Shown: positions 1 to 8,775, counted from the first letter of the stretch. The stretch: DNA of 61,915 bases from Lachnospiraceae bacterium (GCA_021203205.1 JAJQBQ010000050.1:1-61915); one strand, 5' to 3'. Program-made: numbers and translations. Notes: generated by a model from the sequence alone, not told the origin.

Positions 1-3000
1 TTGCGATATCTGATTCTGGCACTCCGAATCCGAGTAGACCACAAATCCCTCATTGCTGTAAAGCGAATCCCAGCTGGTGATGAATCTCCAGACATTGCCT
101 ATGGATGTCGAAGGTGTAAAGAAGCACTTAACACTCAGGATGTCTGCATCCACAAACTTTGCATAAGCATCACTGCCCGGGAAACTCGTCAACGCATTGT
201 AGGCGCTGCCGTCATAAGAATACCATCCCGCAAAGATGTAGGTGTGTTCCGCGCCGTCTTCGTCCGTGAACGTCAAGGACGTAGTAGGATATGCTTCCGT
301 TGAGTAGTATTTGCTTATATTATCGGAAGATACCAAAGCATACATAACCGATTCGCCTTCGCCGATGATTTCATCAGCAATCACAATGTCTGCAGAATTG
401 CTGATACCGAGAGTGGTTGATTTTGCCTCAACCAGATAACTGTAGGAATCATCATCAAACGTGTACGTACCTGCAGTTGCCTGATAACCGGCTGCGACAT
501 AAACGGACGGATCACTGGTGAAGTAGCCGCCGGAAATCGAAACCGTTGTGATACTGTTCGTAGTTGCGCTAATACTTTCGTCCTCTGTTCCGCTGACAGA
601 TACGCTGTAGATTGCCTCCGCAGCGTTTCCGGTAACCTTCGTGCTCTCGCCGGAAATACTGATGTTAACCGTATTTGTATTGCTGCTGTTGTAGTTAATT
701 TCGTAGATACCATAGTAGCCGGAAATCACGCTGTCAGTGATGGTTACATTGATTTCCTTGTTTGTGGTGTGCTGAGAAACCGCAATGCCGGCGCCGTAGA
801 CTGTGGTACCGCTGTTGTTGTTTTGAGTACCGAAATCTTCGATAGTTGATGTTACTGTGCTGTCAGTCACTGTCAAACTTCCCGCACGAACTTCGATACC
901 GGCCTGAACACCAGTTATGGAACAATCGGTAATTGTCGTTTCACCGTCAGCAGCCAGGTACATTGCGTAACCAGTGGTATTTGTAACGGTTACATTATCC
1001 AATGTCAGGGTTTCGCCTGTATACGAACCATTGGTGTAGATAGCGAAGCCGGAACTATTGTCCACCGTAACTGTACCGTTTTTGACAGTCAAATTGACAT
1101 TGTTTGCCTGGATGTAGATATATCCCGTCATCGTATACCCACCCAAATCAAGAACAACAGTGTAATTGGCCGTCCCTAACGTAACATTTCTTGTTACATC
1201 CTTCAGTAATGTAACTGCGCAGTCAACATAAGACTTATTTGAAGCAAGCGGAATCGCCGAGCTTAATACGTTAACATACAGGTAATTTCCAATCTTAGCT
1301 TCTGCTGTGCTCGAAGAAGCTTCTACAACCGTATAATTAGGAGTGCTGGTGGTACTGTAGTGGTATACGTAACCATCCGCGAGTATGTCGTCCGTTGCAT
1401 AGTATGTCCAGTTGGTTTCGTCGGTCATCTTCATATTGGTGACGCCACCGGATGTCAGGCCGCTTCCGGTAAGAACAGCACCCGAAATCGAATGCGTTGT
1501 ACTATCATCATAATTGTACACAAGCGAGACTACACTGACAGAACCGGAACCTGAGGACTTCCTAAGGTCAGTTACCAGGGCACTCAATGTGCCATTATAG
1601 GTGAGCGTTACATTGCCATAGTTGCAGATGGTCTTTCCGCTTGACGCTACAAGCTGAGCGGCTTCGCCTGTCAGCTCGCAATCCACGAAAAAGCACACTG
1701 CGGTTGCCGTGTCGTCTGCAGCGGATACTGCATCGTACAAGGAACTGTAGTAGGTTTTCGCACCTTCAGAGCTTACAGTGAAAGCAACCATATTTTCGAT
1801 GCCATCGTCCTGAGATACGGTGTAATTATAGCCATCATATGTGCTGTCAGCTACACACGAGTAGCCGCCCGCAACAACATCCGAAACATCTGTCTTGTAA
1901 TAACCGCCGGTCACACTGACAAGCGTTGTCAAACTCGTTCCGCTTTCGGATGATACAACAAACGGAACCGATTCACCATTGTCAAAGAAACCTCCGGTTA
2001 CCTTGATTGTATAGGAAGAAGCACCGTTGGTAGTTCCGTTTCCAAGTGAAACCAAACCGGTAACTATATTGCCGTCACCAAATGTTATATCTGCATCAGA
2101 GTTGACATTATAATTTGCCGAGATAGCTTTTGCGCTATTGGCTGTTATAGTGCTGGCTGTAACGGTAACCTTTGAATAGAAAGATGTACCGAAAACCAGA
2201 GCAGCCGGGCTGGTTGTAATGGTGCCATAGGATGAATCCCATGAAGTAGCCGAACCGTTTGAAACTATGGTACACCCGGTTATTTCAATAACGCTGTTCG
2301 TGCCACTCTTACCATTTAAAATATTCAGAGTATATCCGGAGTTCGTGGCAGCAGTTGTAAATTTACAGTTCTCAAACACAAGCTTGTTACTGTCCGGATC
2401 TGCCGAAGCTGAGTTTCCATAAAGCTTTACGCCATAGCTGTACAGGTAATTAGTTGTCGAGGAACTATAAGTTGTTGTGTTCGTGTTAACGAATTCACAG
2501 TTCGAAGCATCCAGGCTAATGATCACGCCACTTGTCGTGCCAAATTCCATAACATACCCATAACTCTGATTTTCAAAGTATACATTTTCCAGATCTATGG
2601 TGCATGCCTTCGTAATTCTGATCATGCCATATGACGTACTTCCATATGAACCGATAACCTTGCCGGTGAGGTCACCACTTACATAGCTTGAGTCGATAAA
2701 GGCGACTGTGCTTGATGAACTGGCAGGCTGGAAATTAATGTAGTAATTTCCGCTGAGGGTCAAAGTATGACCATTCAGATCAAAAGTCAGGCCGATTTTT
2801 ATGGTCTTGCTTGCCGTCAGCGTCCAGGTGGCATCGTTGAGAAGCGTTATTGTGTCGCCGTCGGTGGTTGCAGCGGCGATGGCTTCATCAAAGGTTTCGT
2901 ATGCCGTTGTTGCGGTGCCCGATGTAATTTTTGCTTCGTAGGGGCAGCTTGACGCTACGATTACGGTATAATCGCCTGCAGAGGATTTATAGTAATTCGA

Positions 3001-4518
3001 GCTGTCCTTCGAAACCGTGCTGCCTGTTGCGTCATAGACACTGACAGTTACGGCACCTGCCCTGTCGATGATGGAAGCAAGGCCTGAGGAGGTCGTGACG
3101 AATGTACCGCCCGTAACGCTAAGTCCGGTCGTTCCCGTCTGCACGAGCAGCGCAAGGTTCGAGCCGGTAAACGTACCGCCGGAAATAGTCGAACTTGTAA
3201 TAGAAGAATTGCTTGCGGTCGAGATTGCGCGCGCCTTGGTACCTTCTGCCGTTACTGTGCCACCGGAGATAGTTATCGTACCGCCGGTTACATGGATTGC
3301 GCCGTTGTCACTGTTAAGGTCTTTAACCGAAACCGTGCCGCCGGTCATATTAAAGGTACCCGCTGTTGTGATTGTTCCGTTTACAGTACCGCCGGAAAGG
3401 TTAAGTACCGTTCCGCTCGCAACTGTGATATTGCCGCTTACCGTGCCGCCGGAAACTGCAACGGTGTAGTCTGGTTCATCGTCATCAGCAGCTGCTACTT
3501 CGGAGGAAGTATTTGTCTGCAGCTTAATCGTGCTGACGGTTCCGCCGCTAATCGACGTATAGCCGGCGTTTGTTATCGTGCCTGATACGGTACCGCCGGA
3601 AACGTACAGTTTGCCGCCCGCCTCCACGGTAATGTCATCACTAACTGTTCCGTCATCCACATCCAGCTCACCGCCGTCTCTGATAACGATGCTGCCGCTC
3701 AGTGTGCCGCCGTCAAGAATAAGCTTTCCGTCGTCTTTTACATAGAGAGTGGAACCTGCCGCTATGCTTCCGTTTTCCTTAACGGTATAAATATATCCGC
3801 CTTCGACTTTTACGACGTCTTCGGAAATGCTGTTTGTGCTGTCAATATCAATGTATATCTCATACTTTGAAGTATTGGAGCCGGACACAGCGGTTACATC
3901 GTCATCGAAGTCGCAGCCTTTCATATACACCGTTGCGGAAGCATAATCCTTCACAACCGCATTGGAAACGTTGCCAATCGTACAATTTTCCAGAGTAACG
4001 CTGCCGCCCGCCGCCGCATAGACAAGATACAGGCTTGATGTAGTTTCGCTGCTATCTTCAATCTTGCTGAACGTCACATCACTTGCGCTGAAAGAAGATG
4101 CCGCTCTGGTTATCACCAGCGTGGTATCTCCGGATGCCGCGTATGCGATCGTACCATTCTGAACTGTCAGCGAACCGCCGCCTAACACGCCGAACGCACG
4201 CTTGTTTGTAACGGTAAGCGTATACTCATTCAAATTCAGCGTGACATTTATCCCATTCACCTGATAAAGTCCGTTGTCAGATTTTGAACTTTCCGTTACG
4301 GTCGTGCTCTGCAGCAAAGTGATTGTGTCGCCATCTTCTGCCGCCGAGAAGGCATCCGCCAGAGTCTCATACGTTGTTTCGTCGATCTGAGCCACTGCCT
4401 CACCCGCGTATACATCTGCGCCTTCTCTGCCTGTAAACACAAGCACAGCGGTAAATGCAGCTACCATTACCGCCAGTAAAAGCAAACTCAGCAGATGTTT
4501 TGATTTTCGCTTCGTCAT
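1..4518 (-). CDS. Giant secreted beta-helix-like surface protein, N-terminal 1506 residues (C-terminus beyond the left edge)
   Basis: The minus-strand frame is open from an ATG at 4518 to the first base of the window, with no stop, so the C-terminus is missing. A GGAGG ribosome site lies 8 nt before the ATG. Residues 1-30 form a Sec signal peptide: KRKSK, a long hydrophobic run, then a polar stretch. The rest is rich in Ser, Thr, Gly, Asn and Val. It carries many short beta-strand turns of the type SGGTVSG, typical of right-handed parallel beta-helix or adhesin proteins. A module like ETLADAFSAAEDGDTITLL occurs near the N-terminus, with diverged copies further on (ETFDEAIAAATTDGDTITLL, and SSLYDAVSAADD). 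No catalytic motif is visible. By family logic it is exported and probably wall-attached or released. Any anchor (LPXTG, SLH, CWB2) would lie outside the window. An adhesin role is inference; a polysaccharide lyase fold is the main alternative. Confidence 0.85.
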   Translation of the reverse strand, partial: MTKRKSKHLLSLLLLAVMVAAFTAVLVFTGREGADVYAGEAVAQIDETTYETLADAFSAAEDGDTITLLQSTTVTESSKSDNGLYQVNGINVTLNLNEYTLTVTNKRAFGVLGGGSLTVQNGTIAYAASGDTTLVITRAASSFSASDVTFSKIEDSSETTSSLYLVYAAAGGSVTLENCTIGNVSNAVVKDYASATVYMKGCDFDDDVTAVSGSNTSKYEIYIDIDSTNSISEDVVKVEGGYIYTVKENGSIAAGSTLYVKDDGKLILDGGTLSGSIVIRDGGELDVDDGTVSDDITVEAGGKLYVSGGTVSGTITNAGYTSISGGTVSTIKLQTNTSSEVAAADDDEPDYTVAVSGGTVSGNITVASGTVLNLSGGTVNGTITTAGTFNMTGGTVSVKDLNSDNGAIHVTGGTITISGGTVTAEGTKARAISTASNSSITSSTISGGTFTGSNLALLVQTGTTGLSVTGGTFVTTSSGLASIIDRAGAVTVSVYDATGSTVSKDSSNYYKSSAGDYTVIVASSCPYEAKITSGTATTAYETFDEAIAAATTDGDTITLLNDATWTLTASKTIKIGLTFDLNGHTLTLSGNYYINFQPASSSSTVAFIDSSYVSGDLTGKVIGSYGSTSYGMIRITKACTIDLENVYFENQSYGYVMEFGTTSGVIISLDASNCEFVNTNTTTYSSSTTNYLYSYGVKLYGNSASADPDSNKLVFENCKFTTAATNSGYTLNILNGKSGTNSVIEITGCTIVSNGSATSWDSSYGTITTSPAALVFGTSFYSKVTVTASTITANSAKAISANYNVNSDADITFGDGNIVTGLVSLGNGTTNGASSYTIKVTGGFFDNGESVPFVVSSESGTSLTTLVSVTGGYYKTDVSDVVAGGYSCVADSTYDGYNYTVSQDDGIENMVAFTVSSEGAKTYYSSLYDAVSAADDTATAVCFFVDCELTGEAAQLVASSGKTICNYGNVTLTYNGTLSALVTDLRKSSGSGSVSVVSLVYNYDDSTTHSISGAVLTGSGLTSGGVTNMKMTDETNWTYYATDDILADGYVYHYSTTSTPNYTVVEASSSTAEAKIGNYLYVNVLSSAIPLASNKSYVDCAVTLLKDVTRNVTLGTANYTVVLDLGGYTMTGYIYIQANNVNLTVKNGTVTVDNSSGFAIYTNGSYTGETLTLDNVTVTNTTGYAMYLAADGETTITDCSITGVQAGIEVRAGSLTVTDSTVTSTIEDFGTQNNNSGTTVYGAGIAVSQHTTNKEINVTITDSVISGYYGIYEINYNSSNTNTVNISISGESTKVTGNAAEAIYSVSVSGTEDESISATTNSITTVSISGGYFTSDPSVYVAAGYQATAGTYTFDDDSYSYLVEAKSTTLGISNSADIVIADEIIGEGESVMYALVSSDNISKYYSTEAYPTTSLTFTDEDGAEHTYIFAGWYSYDGSAYNALTSFPGSDAYAKFVDADILSVKCFFTPSTSIGNVWRFITSWDSLYSNEGFVVYSDSECQNQISQ

Positions 4519-4726
4519 TCTGTTTTCCTCCACTTCATGATTCTCAAAGCCCCGCACAAATTAAAATGGATGGCTTTGGGTTTTCACTCTAACAGTTGCC
4601 TGCGCACACTTTGCTTATGCGTCATTCCGGTTGCGTCAGTATTCCGGCAAAATCGGGACTTCACGTTATGATAAAGCTCCTCTTAACGACATGACTATAA
4701 GCAAGTGAACTTCTACAGCATTGTAC

Positions 4727-4754
4727 ATTGTACCCCCCCCTAAATTAATGTCAA
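4727..4754 (-). promoter_or_regulatory. Sigma-A promoter of the giant surface protein, with a G8 tract in the spacer
   Basis: On the minus strand there is a perfect -35 TTGACA (4749-4754), a 16-bp spacer, and a -10 TACAAT (4727-4732). Half of the spacer is a run of eight Gs (4733-4740) that abuts the -10. Gain of one G would give the optimal 17-bp spacing. Transcription would start near 4720 and leave a leader of about 200 nt before the ATG at 4518. The leader shows no clear riboswitch or terminator. The layout resembles poly-G spacer promoters known to switch by slipped-strand mispairing, such as Neisseria porA. Confidence 0.75.
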
Positions 4755-4755
4755 T

Positions 4756-4805
4756 CATTTTTTATAGAAATTATTTAACCCATTTTTTATAGAAATTATT
4801 TAACC
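4756..4805. repeat. Exact 25-bp tandem duplication upstream of the surface-protein promoter
   Basis: The 25-bp unit 4756-4780 is repeated without change at 4781-4805. The AT-rich unit includes TTTTTTATAGAAATTATT. The pair starts 2 bp upstream of the -35 hexamer of the surface-protein promoter and ends before the stop codon of the kinase gene at 4830. It could serve as an UP element or as paired regulator sites, or simply be a recent duplication. The period is not a multiple of three, as expected outside coding sequence. Confidence 0.9.
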
Positions 4806-4829
4806 CATGCTTCCATGTCGTTTTTTCTT

Positions 4830-6050
4830 TTACCTTCCGACAGATATTTTCCGAATATCCCCTCCCAATTGCCAGGAGCGGAACAAATCCAGCTTGATCT
4901 CATAGCCTCTGACAATGGAATTGACTCTTTCCCGACTCATGTGACTGTCTTTCTCATACATGGAACGGATGTATTCCGGTGAAGGAAGAAGCGTGGCATC
5001 CACCAGCGAGCGATCCGTCACATAACTTAAAAGCTTTTGTTCTGTGGCCGCGAAGCTGGTCACTTCGATCTCCAGCATATCCTTCGCCGTTGACGGGACG
5101 CCCTGCATATCAACGAACAGACATTTCCCACTGTCGTAGATCGGTGCCACGCGAAGGAACCGGAGTGAATCTGCATCTCTGAGGACAGAAATATTGCTTA
5201 AATGACGATCTGTTCCTGTAAGAATATAATCCGTCATGATCTGGTACTCCAGATCCCTGCGCAACTGTTCCGTGTCAATGCCATGCTTTCCACATATTCT
5301 GATAAAATTCTCGTACTGCGATATGTCATTTTGTTTCTTTTCGGAGGTTACAACAGCATATGCGGACACAAGTTCCAGTTTTTGCGATGTAAAGGCTTTG
5401 GAATAACAGCCATAATCATACGGACGCCCGGAAATTTCAAGAAGACTGTATGGCGTATAATTGTCATACCCCTGCAGTTTATGAAGTTCGCCTGCTATGA
5501 CCTCGTTCAGGCTTTCGCCGGAAAAACGGTCACGATTCCCTTTTACCAGAATCCGCTCCCCATGTTCGTTTATCATCCATGTTTTTTCCAGCTGTCCCTG
5601 CAGTGAGCCGTTTGGTGTCAGGCCGGGCGTTCCTTCTTTTTCCGAATTATCATACTTCAGATGAAGCAAGTCCTCCCTGAAATCATTATCGAACAGATTT
5701 ACATCTTCCCAGCAAAGCTCCGAACCAACAGGTTTAAGCCAGTAATAATCCGTAAGACTCAGGCCCAGATTGCGGATCAGATAGTCCTCAGGGCCAAAAA
5801 GTCCTTTTCTCTCCAACATTTCCCGAACTTTTCCCTGCCCGATCGGAATGGATCTCAGCTTCCACCACTGTTTCAGCCAGTCTGTTTCTGACTTCGACTG
5901 AAGCGGCATTTTCTTTTCATTTTGAAAGTTCTGCGAATACCTCAGCATTATGCCATCCGTTGTAAAGTCTGCAACTGTCAGAACATCGTTTTTTCGCATA
6001 ATAAAATATTGACGATTTAAAATATCGGAATTTTTCTTATTAATTGCCAA
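4830..6050 (-). CDS. HipA-like serine/threonine kinase family protein
   Basis: This 406-aa protein carries the layout of HipA-type kinases. A TPNGSLQGQLEK segment (about 145-156) resembles the HipA glycine-rich loop. LVKGN follows, with a candidate ATP lysine at 169. TDRHLSN (280-286) matches the catalytic-loop D-x(4)-N pattern, and YDSG (305-308) the metal-binding DxG. The N-terminal 130 residues lack recognisable similarity and no HipB-like antitoxin gene is adjacent. The start is a TTG at 6050, chosen because AGGAGG lies 5 nt upstream; an ATG 17 codons later is the alternative. HipA of E. coli phosphorylates GltX, and gltX lies about 6 kb away, but a link is speculation. A phage or plasmid-type HipA relative, or a lantibiotic/PI3-type kinase relative, are other options. 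Confidence 0.7.
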   Translation of the reverse strand: MAINKKNSDILNRQYFIMRKNDVLTVADFTTDGIMLRYSQNFQNEKKMPLQSKSETDWLKQWWKLRSIPIGQGKVREMLERKGLFGPEDYLIRNLGLSLTDYYWLKPVGSELCWEDVNLFDNDFREDLLHLKYDNSEKEGTPGLTPNGSLQGQLEKTWMINEHGERILVKGNRDRFSGESLNEVIAGELHKLQGYDNYTPYSLLEISGRPYDYGCYSKAFTSQKLELVSAYAVVTSEKKQNDISQYENFIRICGKHGIDTEQLRRDLEYQIMTDYILTGTDRHLSNISVLRDADSLRFLRVAPIYDSGKCLFVDMQGVPSTAKDMLEIEVTSFAATEQKLLSYVTDRSLVDATLLPSPEYIRSMYEKDSHMSRERVNSIVRGYEIKLDLFRSWQLGGDIRKISVGR

Positions 6051-6133
6051 TCACCCCTCCTAAGACCGCCCGAAAACGCGTTTTTCTGCTTCTTCGGACA
6101 CATGATCTGGTGAATCATATATGCCTGCTTATT

Positions 6134-6162
6134 ATTATATTTTGATGACACCTGGCTCATAA
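6134..6162 (-). promoter_or_regulatory. Putative promoter of the HipA-like gene
   Basis: On the minus strand a perfect TATAAT (6134-6139) is preceded, after a 17-bp spacer, by TTATGA (6157-6162). That is a weak -35, so the promoter may need an activator. A palindromic repeat copy (6166-6196) lies directly upstream of the -35. The start codon is 84 bp downstream of the -10. Confidence 0.45.
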
Positions 6163-6165
6163 GCA

Positions 6166-6270
6166 CATGAATCGGTTATTTCAACCATATGATTCATAAC
6201 TCCGGCGGAATATTGTTTACGCCGGTTCTGACCCTCATGAATCGGTTGCTTCTGCCATATGATTCATGAC
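6166..6270. repeat. Two copies of a 35-bp element containing an inverted repeat, 70 bp apart
   Basis: Copies at 6166-6200 and 6236-6270 share CATGAATCGGTT at one end and CCATATGATTCAT at the other. Within each copy ATGAATC pairs with GATTCAT; in the first copy GGTT also pairs with AACC, and in the second GG with CC. The first copy lies just upstream of the kinase promoter. The second overlaps the last 11 codons and stop of the small gene 6235-6489. A further partial match (GTGAATCATAT) lies at 6112. The element may be an operator pair, or the downstream copy may be a duplicated gene tail. Confidence 0.75.
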
Positions 6271-6489
6271 AGCATCCAGACTGTATTTTGAGACGTAATC
6301 ATACACGGCCCACTTTGCACAGTCTTCTATATAGGGAGAGAGTTCCCGGCTGACCGGGTACATTTTTATCTGATATGGCTTTTCACCGAACTCGAATTTT
6401 GCGTAATAATATCCTTTTATGATGACAATTCTGATTTTGTATTTTTGCCCGCCATATATTATGTTCGCTTTTTTGACATGTTCTCTCAT
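6235..6489 (-). CDS. Small hypothetical protein, 84 aa
   Basis: I do not recognise this protein. It starts with an ATG at 6489 preceded by GGAGG at suitable spacing, and a strong promoter lies upstream (6561-6589), which supports a real gene. The first half is basic and beta-rich (ANIIYGGQKYKIRIVIIKG). The second half is more acidic and probably helical (SPYIEDCAKWAVYDYVSKY). It has no signal peptide or membrane segment. It precedes the HipA-like kinase by 184 bp in the same direction, so it may be a partner or regulator of that kinase. That is inference from position only. Confidence 0.6.
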   Translation of the reverse strand: MREHVKKANIIYGGQKYKIRIVIIKGYYYAKFEFGEKPYQIKMYPVSRELSPYIEDCAKWAVYDYVSKYSLDAVMNHMAEATDS

Positions 6490-6560
6490 TTCTCCCTCCT
6501 TTACTTATCTGAATTATAAATGTTTTTCCCGTCATCATCTTTTTCCCGCCAGCCAGAATC

Positions 6561-6589
6561 ATTATATATCGAACCATGCAATTTTTCAA
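6561..6589 (-). promoter_or_regulatory. Sigma-A promoter of the 84-aa gene
   Basis: Minus strand: -35 TTGAAA (6584-6589), 17-bp spacer, perfect -10 TATAAT (6561-6566). Initiation would fall about 65 nt before the ATG at 6489. Read-through could also supply the HipA-like gene. Confidence 0.7.
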
Positions 6590-6592
6590 CCG

Positions 6593-6642
6593 ATTCTCTG
6601 ATCTTTCCCGGCATTTCTATTCTCTGATTTCCCGGCATTTCT
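6593..6642. repeat. Imperfect tandem repeat, 26 and 24 bp
   Basis: The unit ATTCTCTGATCTTTCCCGGC... (6593-6618) is followed immediately by a second copy with a 2-base deletion (6619-6642). It lies just upstream of the -35 of the 84-aa gene. This is the second non-coding tandem duplication abutting a promoter in this region. Confidence 0.8.
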
Positions 6643-6665
6643 CCGTCACTTTTTTATTTTCCTTA

Positions 6666-6694
6666 TTTTCAAGACCGCGAATCTCTGGTAGAAT
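6666..6694 (+). promoter_or_regulatory. Putative promoter of the GH43-like gene
   Basis: TTTTCA (6666-6671), 17-bp spacer and TAGAAT (6689-6694) preceded by TG, an extended -10. The -35 matches at four of six positions. The leader to the ATG at 6844 would be about 145 nt. Confidence 0.45.
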
Positions 6695-6843
6695 ATCCGA
6701 CATATAAAGTTCGGGCTGCGCAAGGTATGAGCGCACAGCCGAGTAAATTTTGAGGATCCGTGTGAAAACAACTCTGATGGGATTTTTCCCCTTTATCCCG
6801 TTCTCTCACAGAGGGAATCATACGCTCCGGAAAGAGGATTACC

Positions 6844-8505
6844 ATGAAAAAAATGAAGAAGCAACTGACCCTGATTCTCTGCCTTCTCCTGTGCTTCACC
6901 TGTCTTGCGGCACTGGCAGCCTGCGGTGATTCCGCGGAGGAAGATGAGACCACCACCCAGGCCGCGTCCGGCGATGATTCGGCGGATTCCATCGACCTCT
7001 CGACCCTCACCGAGGGCAATGATTCCCCGGACGAGACGGTTCAGTCCATCCTTGCGAACATGCTGGGCAGCAACCTGGATGCCGACCACATCATCCACGA
7101 CCTGACCTTTGCCTTCCGGGTGGGCGACATCGCCTGCTCCTACAAAGTGGTGGACAGCGACCTGATCGGAAGCAAGGGGGCTTTAAGCGACGACATTGCC
7201 GAGGATACCGAAGTGGCTGTCTACGTGAAGTATACAGGGGACAGCAGCGGCGAATGCTATTTCACGTTCACAGTGCTGGCAAGCGAATCTGCCGCCTACG
7301 CCTATATCGACGAAGTCGCGGTCGACCTGCTTCATAATACGGATAATGTGCGGGGCAACATTACGCTCCTTACGACCTGCGGCGAGGAGGATGAGATGAC
7401 GGTCACCTGGACTTCCTCGGACACGTCCGTCATCACGGACGAGGCCACCGGGGATGACGGCGAGATTCCGGCAGGTGTGGTGACCCGCGGCGAGGAAGAT
7501 ACCGTCGTGACGCTCACTGCGGAGATTACCTACGGGGAATACACCGCGACGAAGGAGTTTGAGCTTACCGTGATTGCGGCGCCGGAGGAGAAGTCTTACA
7601 CAAAGTATCTCTACACTTATTTTCAGGGGGATCTGGGAAACGGCGAGAGCCAGAATATTTTCATGGCCACCAGCGAGGACGGCCTGTTCTGGACAGCTTT
7701 GAATGAGAATGAGATGATTCTTGAGGCCACCGAAGGCACCGGCGGCGTGCGTGACCCGTTCCTGCTGCGCTCTGCGGACGGCGATCATTTTTACCTGATC
7801 GGCACGGATCTGGACGCCAGCGGCGGCGACTGGTCGGCCTACGGCAGCTCGGGCAGCCTGTACATCTGTGTGTGGGAGTCGGATGATCTGGTGAACTGGA
7901 CCGAAGAGCGGCTGGCACTGCTCGGACCGGACGGCACCGGCTGCATGTGGGCGCCGGAGGCAACCTACGACGCGTCCACCGGCGAGTATGTGGTTTACTG
8001 GTCGGCCGGCTACGTGGGCCAGGGCAAGCAGATCTGGTACGCGAAGACGCGGGATTTTTACACGTTTACGGAACCGCAGATTTACAAGTCGCTGGAGGGA
8101 TCGGATACGTTCATTGACACGACCATGATTGAGTATGACGGAACCTACTATCGCTTTACGAAGAATGAGACGGATCTGACGATTCTGCTGGAGACCAGCG
8201 ATTCGGTGCTCGGCGAGTTTTCGCTGGTGAAGGAAGTGATCGCCGATGAGACCGGCGTGGAAGGGCCTTCCATTTACCAGATTTTCGGTGAAGAGCGCTG
8301 GGTGCTGTATATGGACGGATATGCTTATGATAATTCGGGCGTGGGGTATTTTCCGCTGATTGCGGACAGCCTGGACGACCTGAATTCCGGGACGTTCCGG
8401 AGACTGGAAGCGGATGAGTATGAGCTCCCGGATGGGGCGAAGCACGGTTCTTTTGTGACAATTACGGAGGACGAGTATGCGGCGCTGATTGAGATGTGGG
8501 GATGA
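6844..8505 (+). CDS. Lipoprotein with an Ig-like domain and a GH43-type five-bladed propeller
   Basis: Residues 1-27 are a lipoprotein signal ending in the lipobox LAAC (Cys27), so the product is tethered outside the membrane. An acidic, Ser/Asp-rich linker follows. Residues about 150-245 look like an atrophied bacterial Ig domain with the TVTWTSSDTSVI pattern. Residues 255-553 fit glycoside hydrolase family 43. RDP (Asp304) is the candidate base, WAPE lies at 369-372, IDT (Asp425) is the candidate pKa modulator, and EGP (Glu473) the candidate acid. Family members remove arabinose or xylose from plant polysaccharides; the exact substrate cannot be told. It is monocistronic on the plus strand, with AGAGGA before the ATG and a strong terminator after it. 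Confidence 0.85.
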   Translation: MKKMKKQLTLILCLLLCFTCLAALAACGDSAEEDETTTQAASGDDSADSIDLSTLTEGNDSPDETVQSILANMLGSNLDADHIIHDLTFAFRVGDIACSYKVVDSDLIGSKGALSDDIAEDTEVAVYVKYTGDSSGECYFTFTVLASESAAYAYIDEVAVDLLHNTDNVRGNITLLTTCGEEDEMTVTWTSSDTSVITDEATGDDGEIPAGVVTRGEEDTVVTLTAEITYGEYTATKEFELTVIAAPEEKSYTKYLYTYFQGDLGNGESQNIFMATSEDGLFWTALNENEMILEATEGTGGVRDPFLLRSADGDHFYLIGTDLDASGGDWSAYGSSGSLYICVWESDDLVNWTEERLALLGPDGTGCMWAPEATYDASTGEYVVYWSAGYVGQGKQIWYAKTRDFYTFTEPQIYKSLEGSDTFIDTTMIEYDGTYYRFTKNETDLTILLETSDSVLGEFSLVKEVIADETGVEGPSIYQIFGEERWVLYMDGYAYDNSGVGYFPLIADSLDDLNSGTFRRLEADEYELPDGAKHGSFVTITEDEYAALIEMWG

Positions 8506-8665
8506 ATATAGTGTTGTACTATTGACATTTTCGCTTCGATGACGGACGGCCGGAACCGTCCTGTGTTTCGTTGCCTGAAGGTTGTGTATGTCAATAACTA
8601 TTTCATCCCAAGAGTATAAAAGTTGGAAAACAGGTTATTATACCGCAGAAATTTACCTAAGCAAG

Positions 8666-8707
8666 CCGGCAGCTTCCGTGAAATAAGGAAGCTGCCGGTT
8701 TCTATTT
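8666..8707 (+). terminator. Rho-independent terminator after the GH43-like gene
   Basis: A 12-bp perfect stem (CCGGCAGCTTCC at 8666-8677 with its complement at 8687-8698) is followed by TTTCTATTTTTT. The 8506-8775 gap also contains a weaker hairpin GGACGG...CCGTCC near 8543-8560 and no gene. The helicase gene converges from the other side. Confidence 0.9.
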
Positions 8708-8775
8708 TTTCTGTTTATATTCTTGCCGGATTTACTGTTTTAACATTTTAACTGAAACTAAATATCTTTCATCGC

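Noticed and set aside
7183-8445. Long minus-strand open frame opposite the GH43-like gene (420 codons)
   Set aside because: It is antisense to a gene with signal peptide, catalytic motifs, promoter and terminator; its composition (Arg/His/Ile-rich) matches a shadow frame of GC-rich coding DNA.
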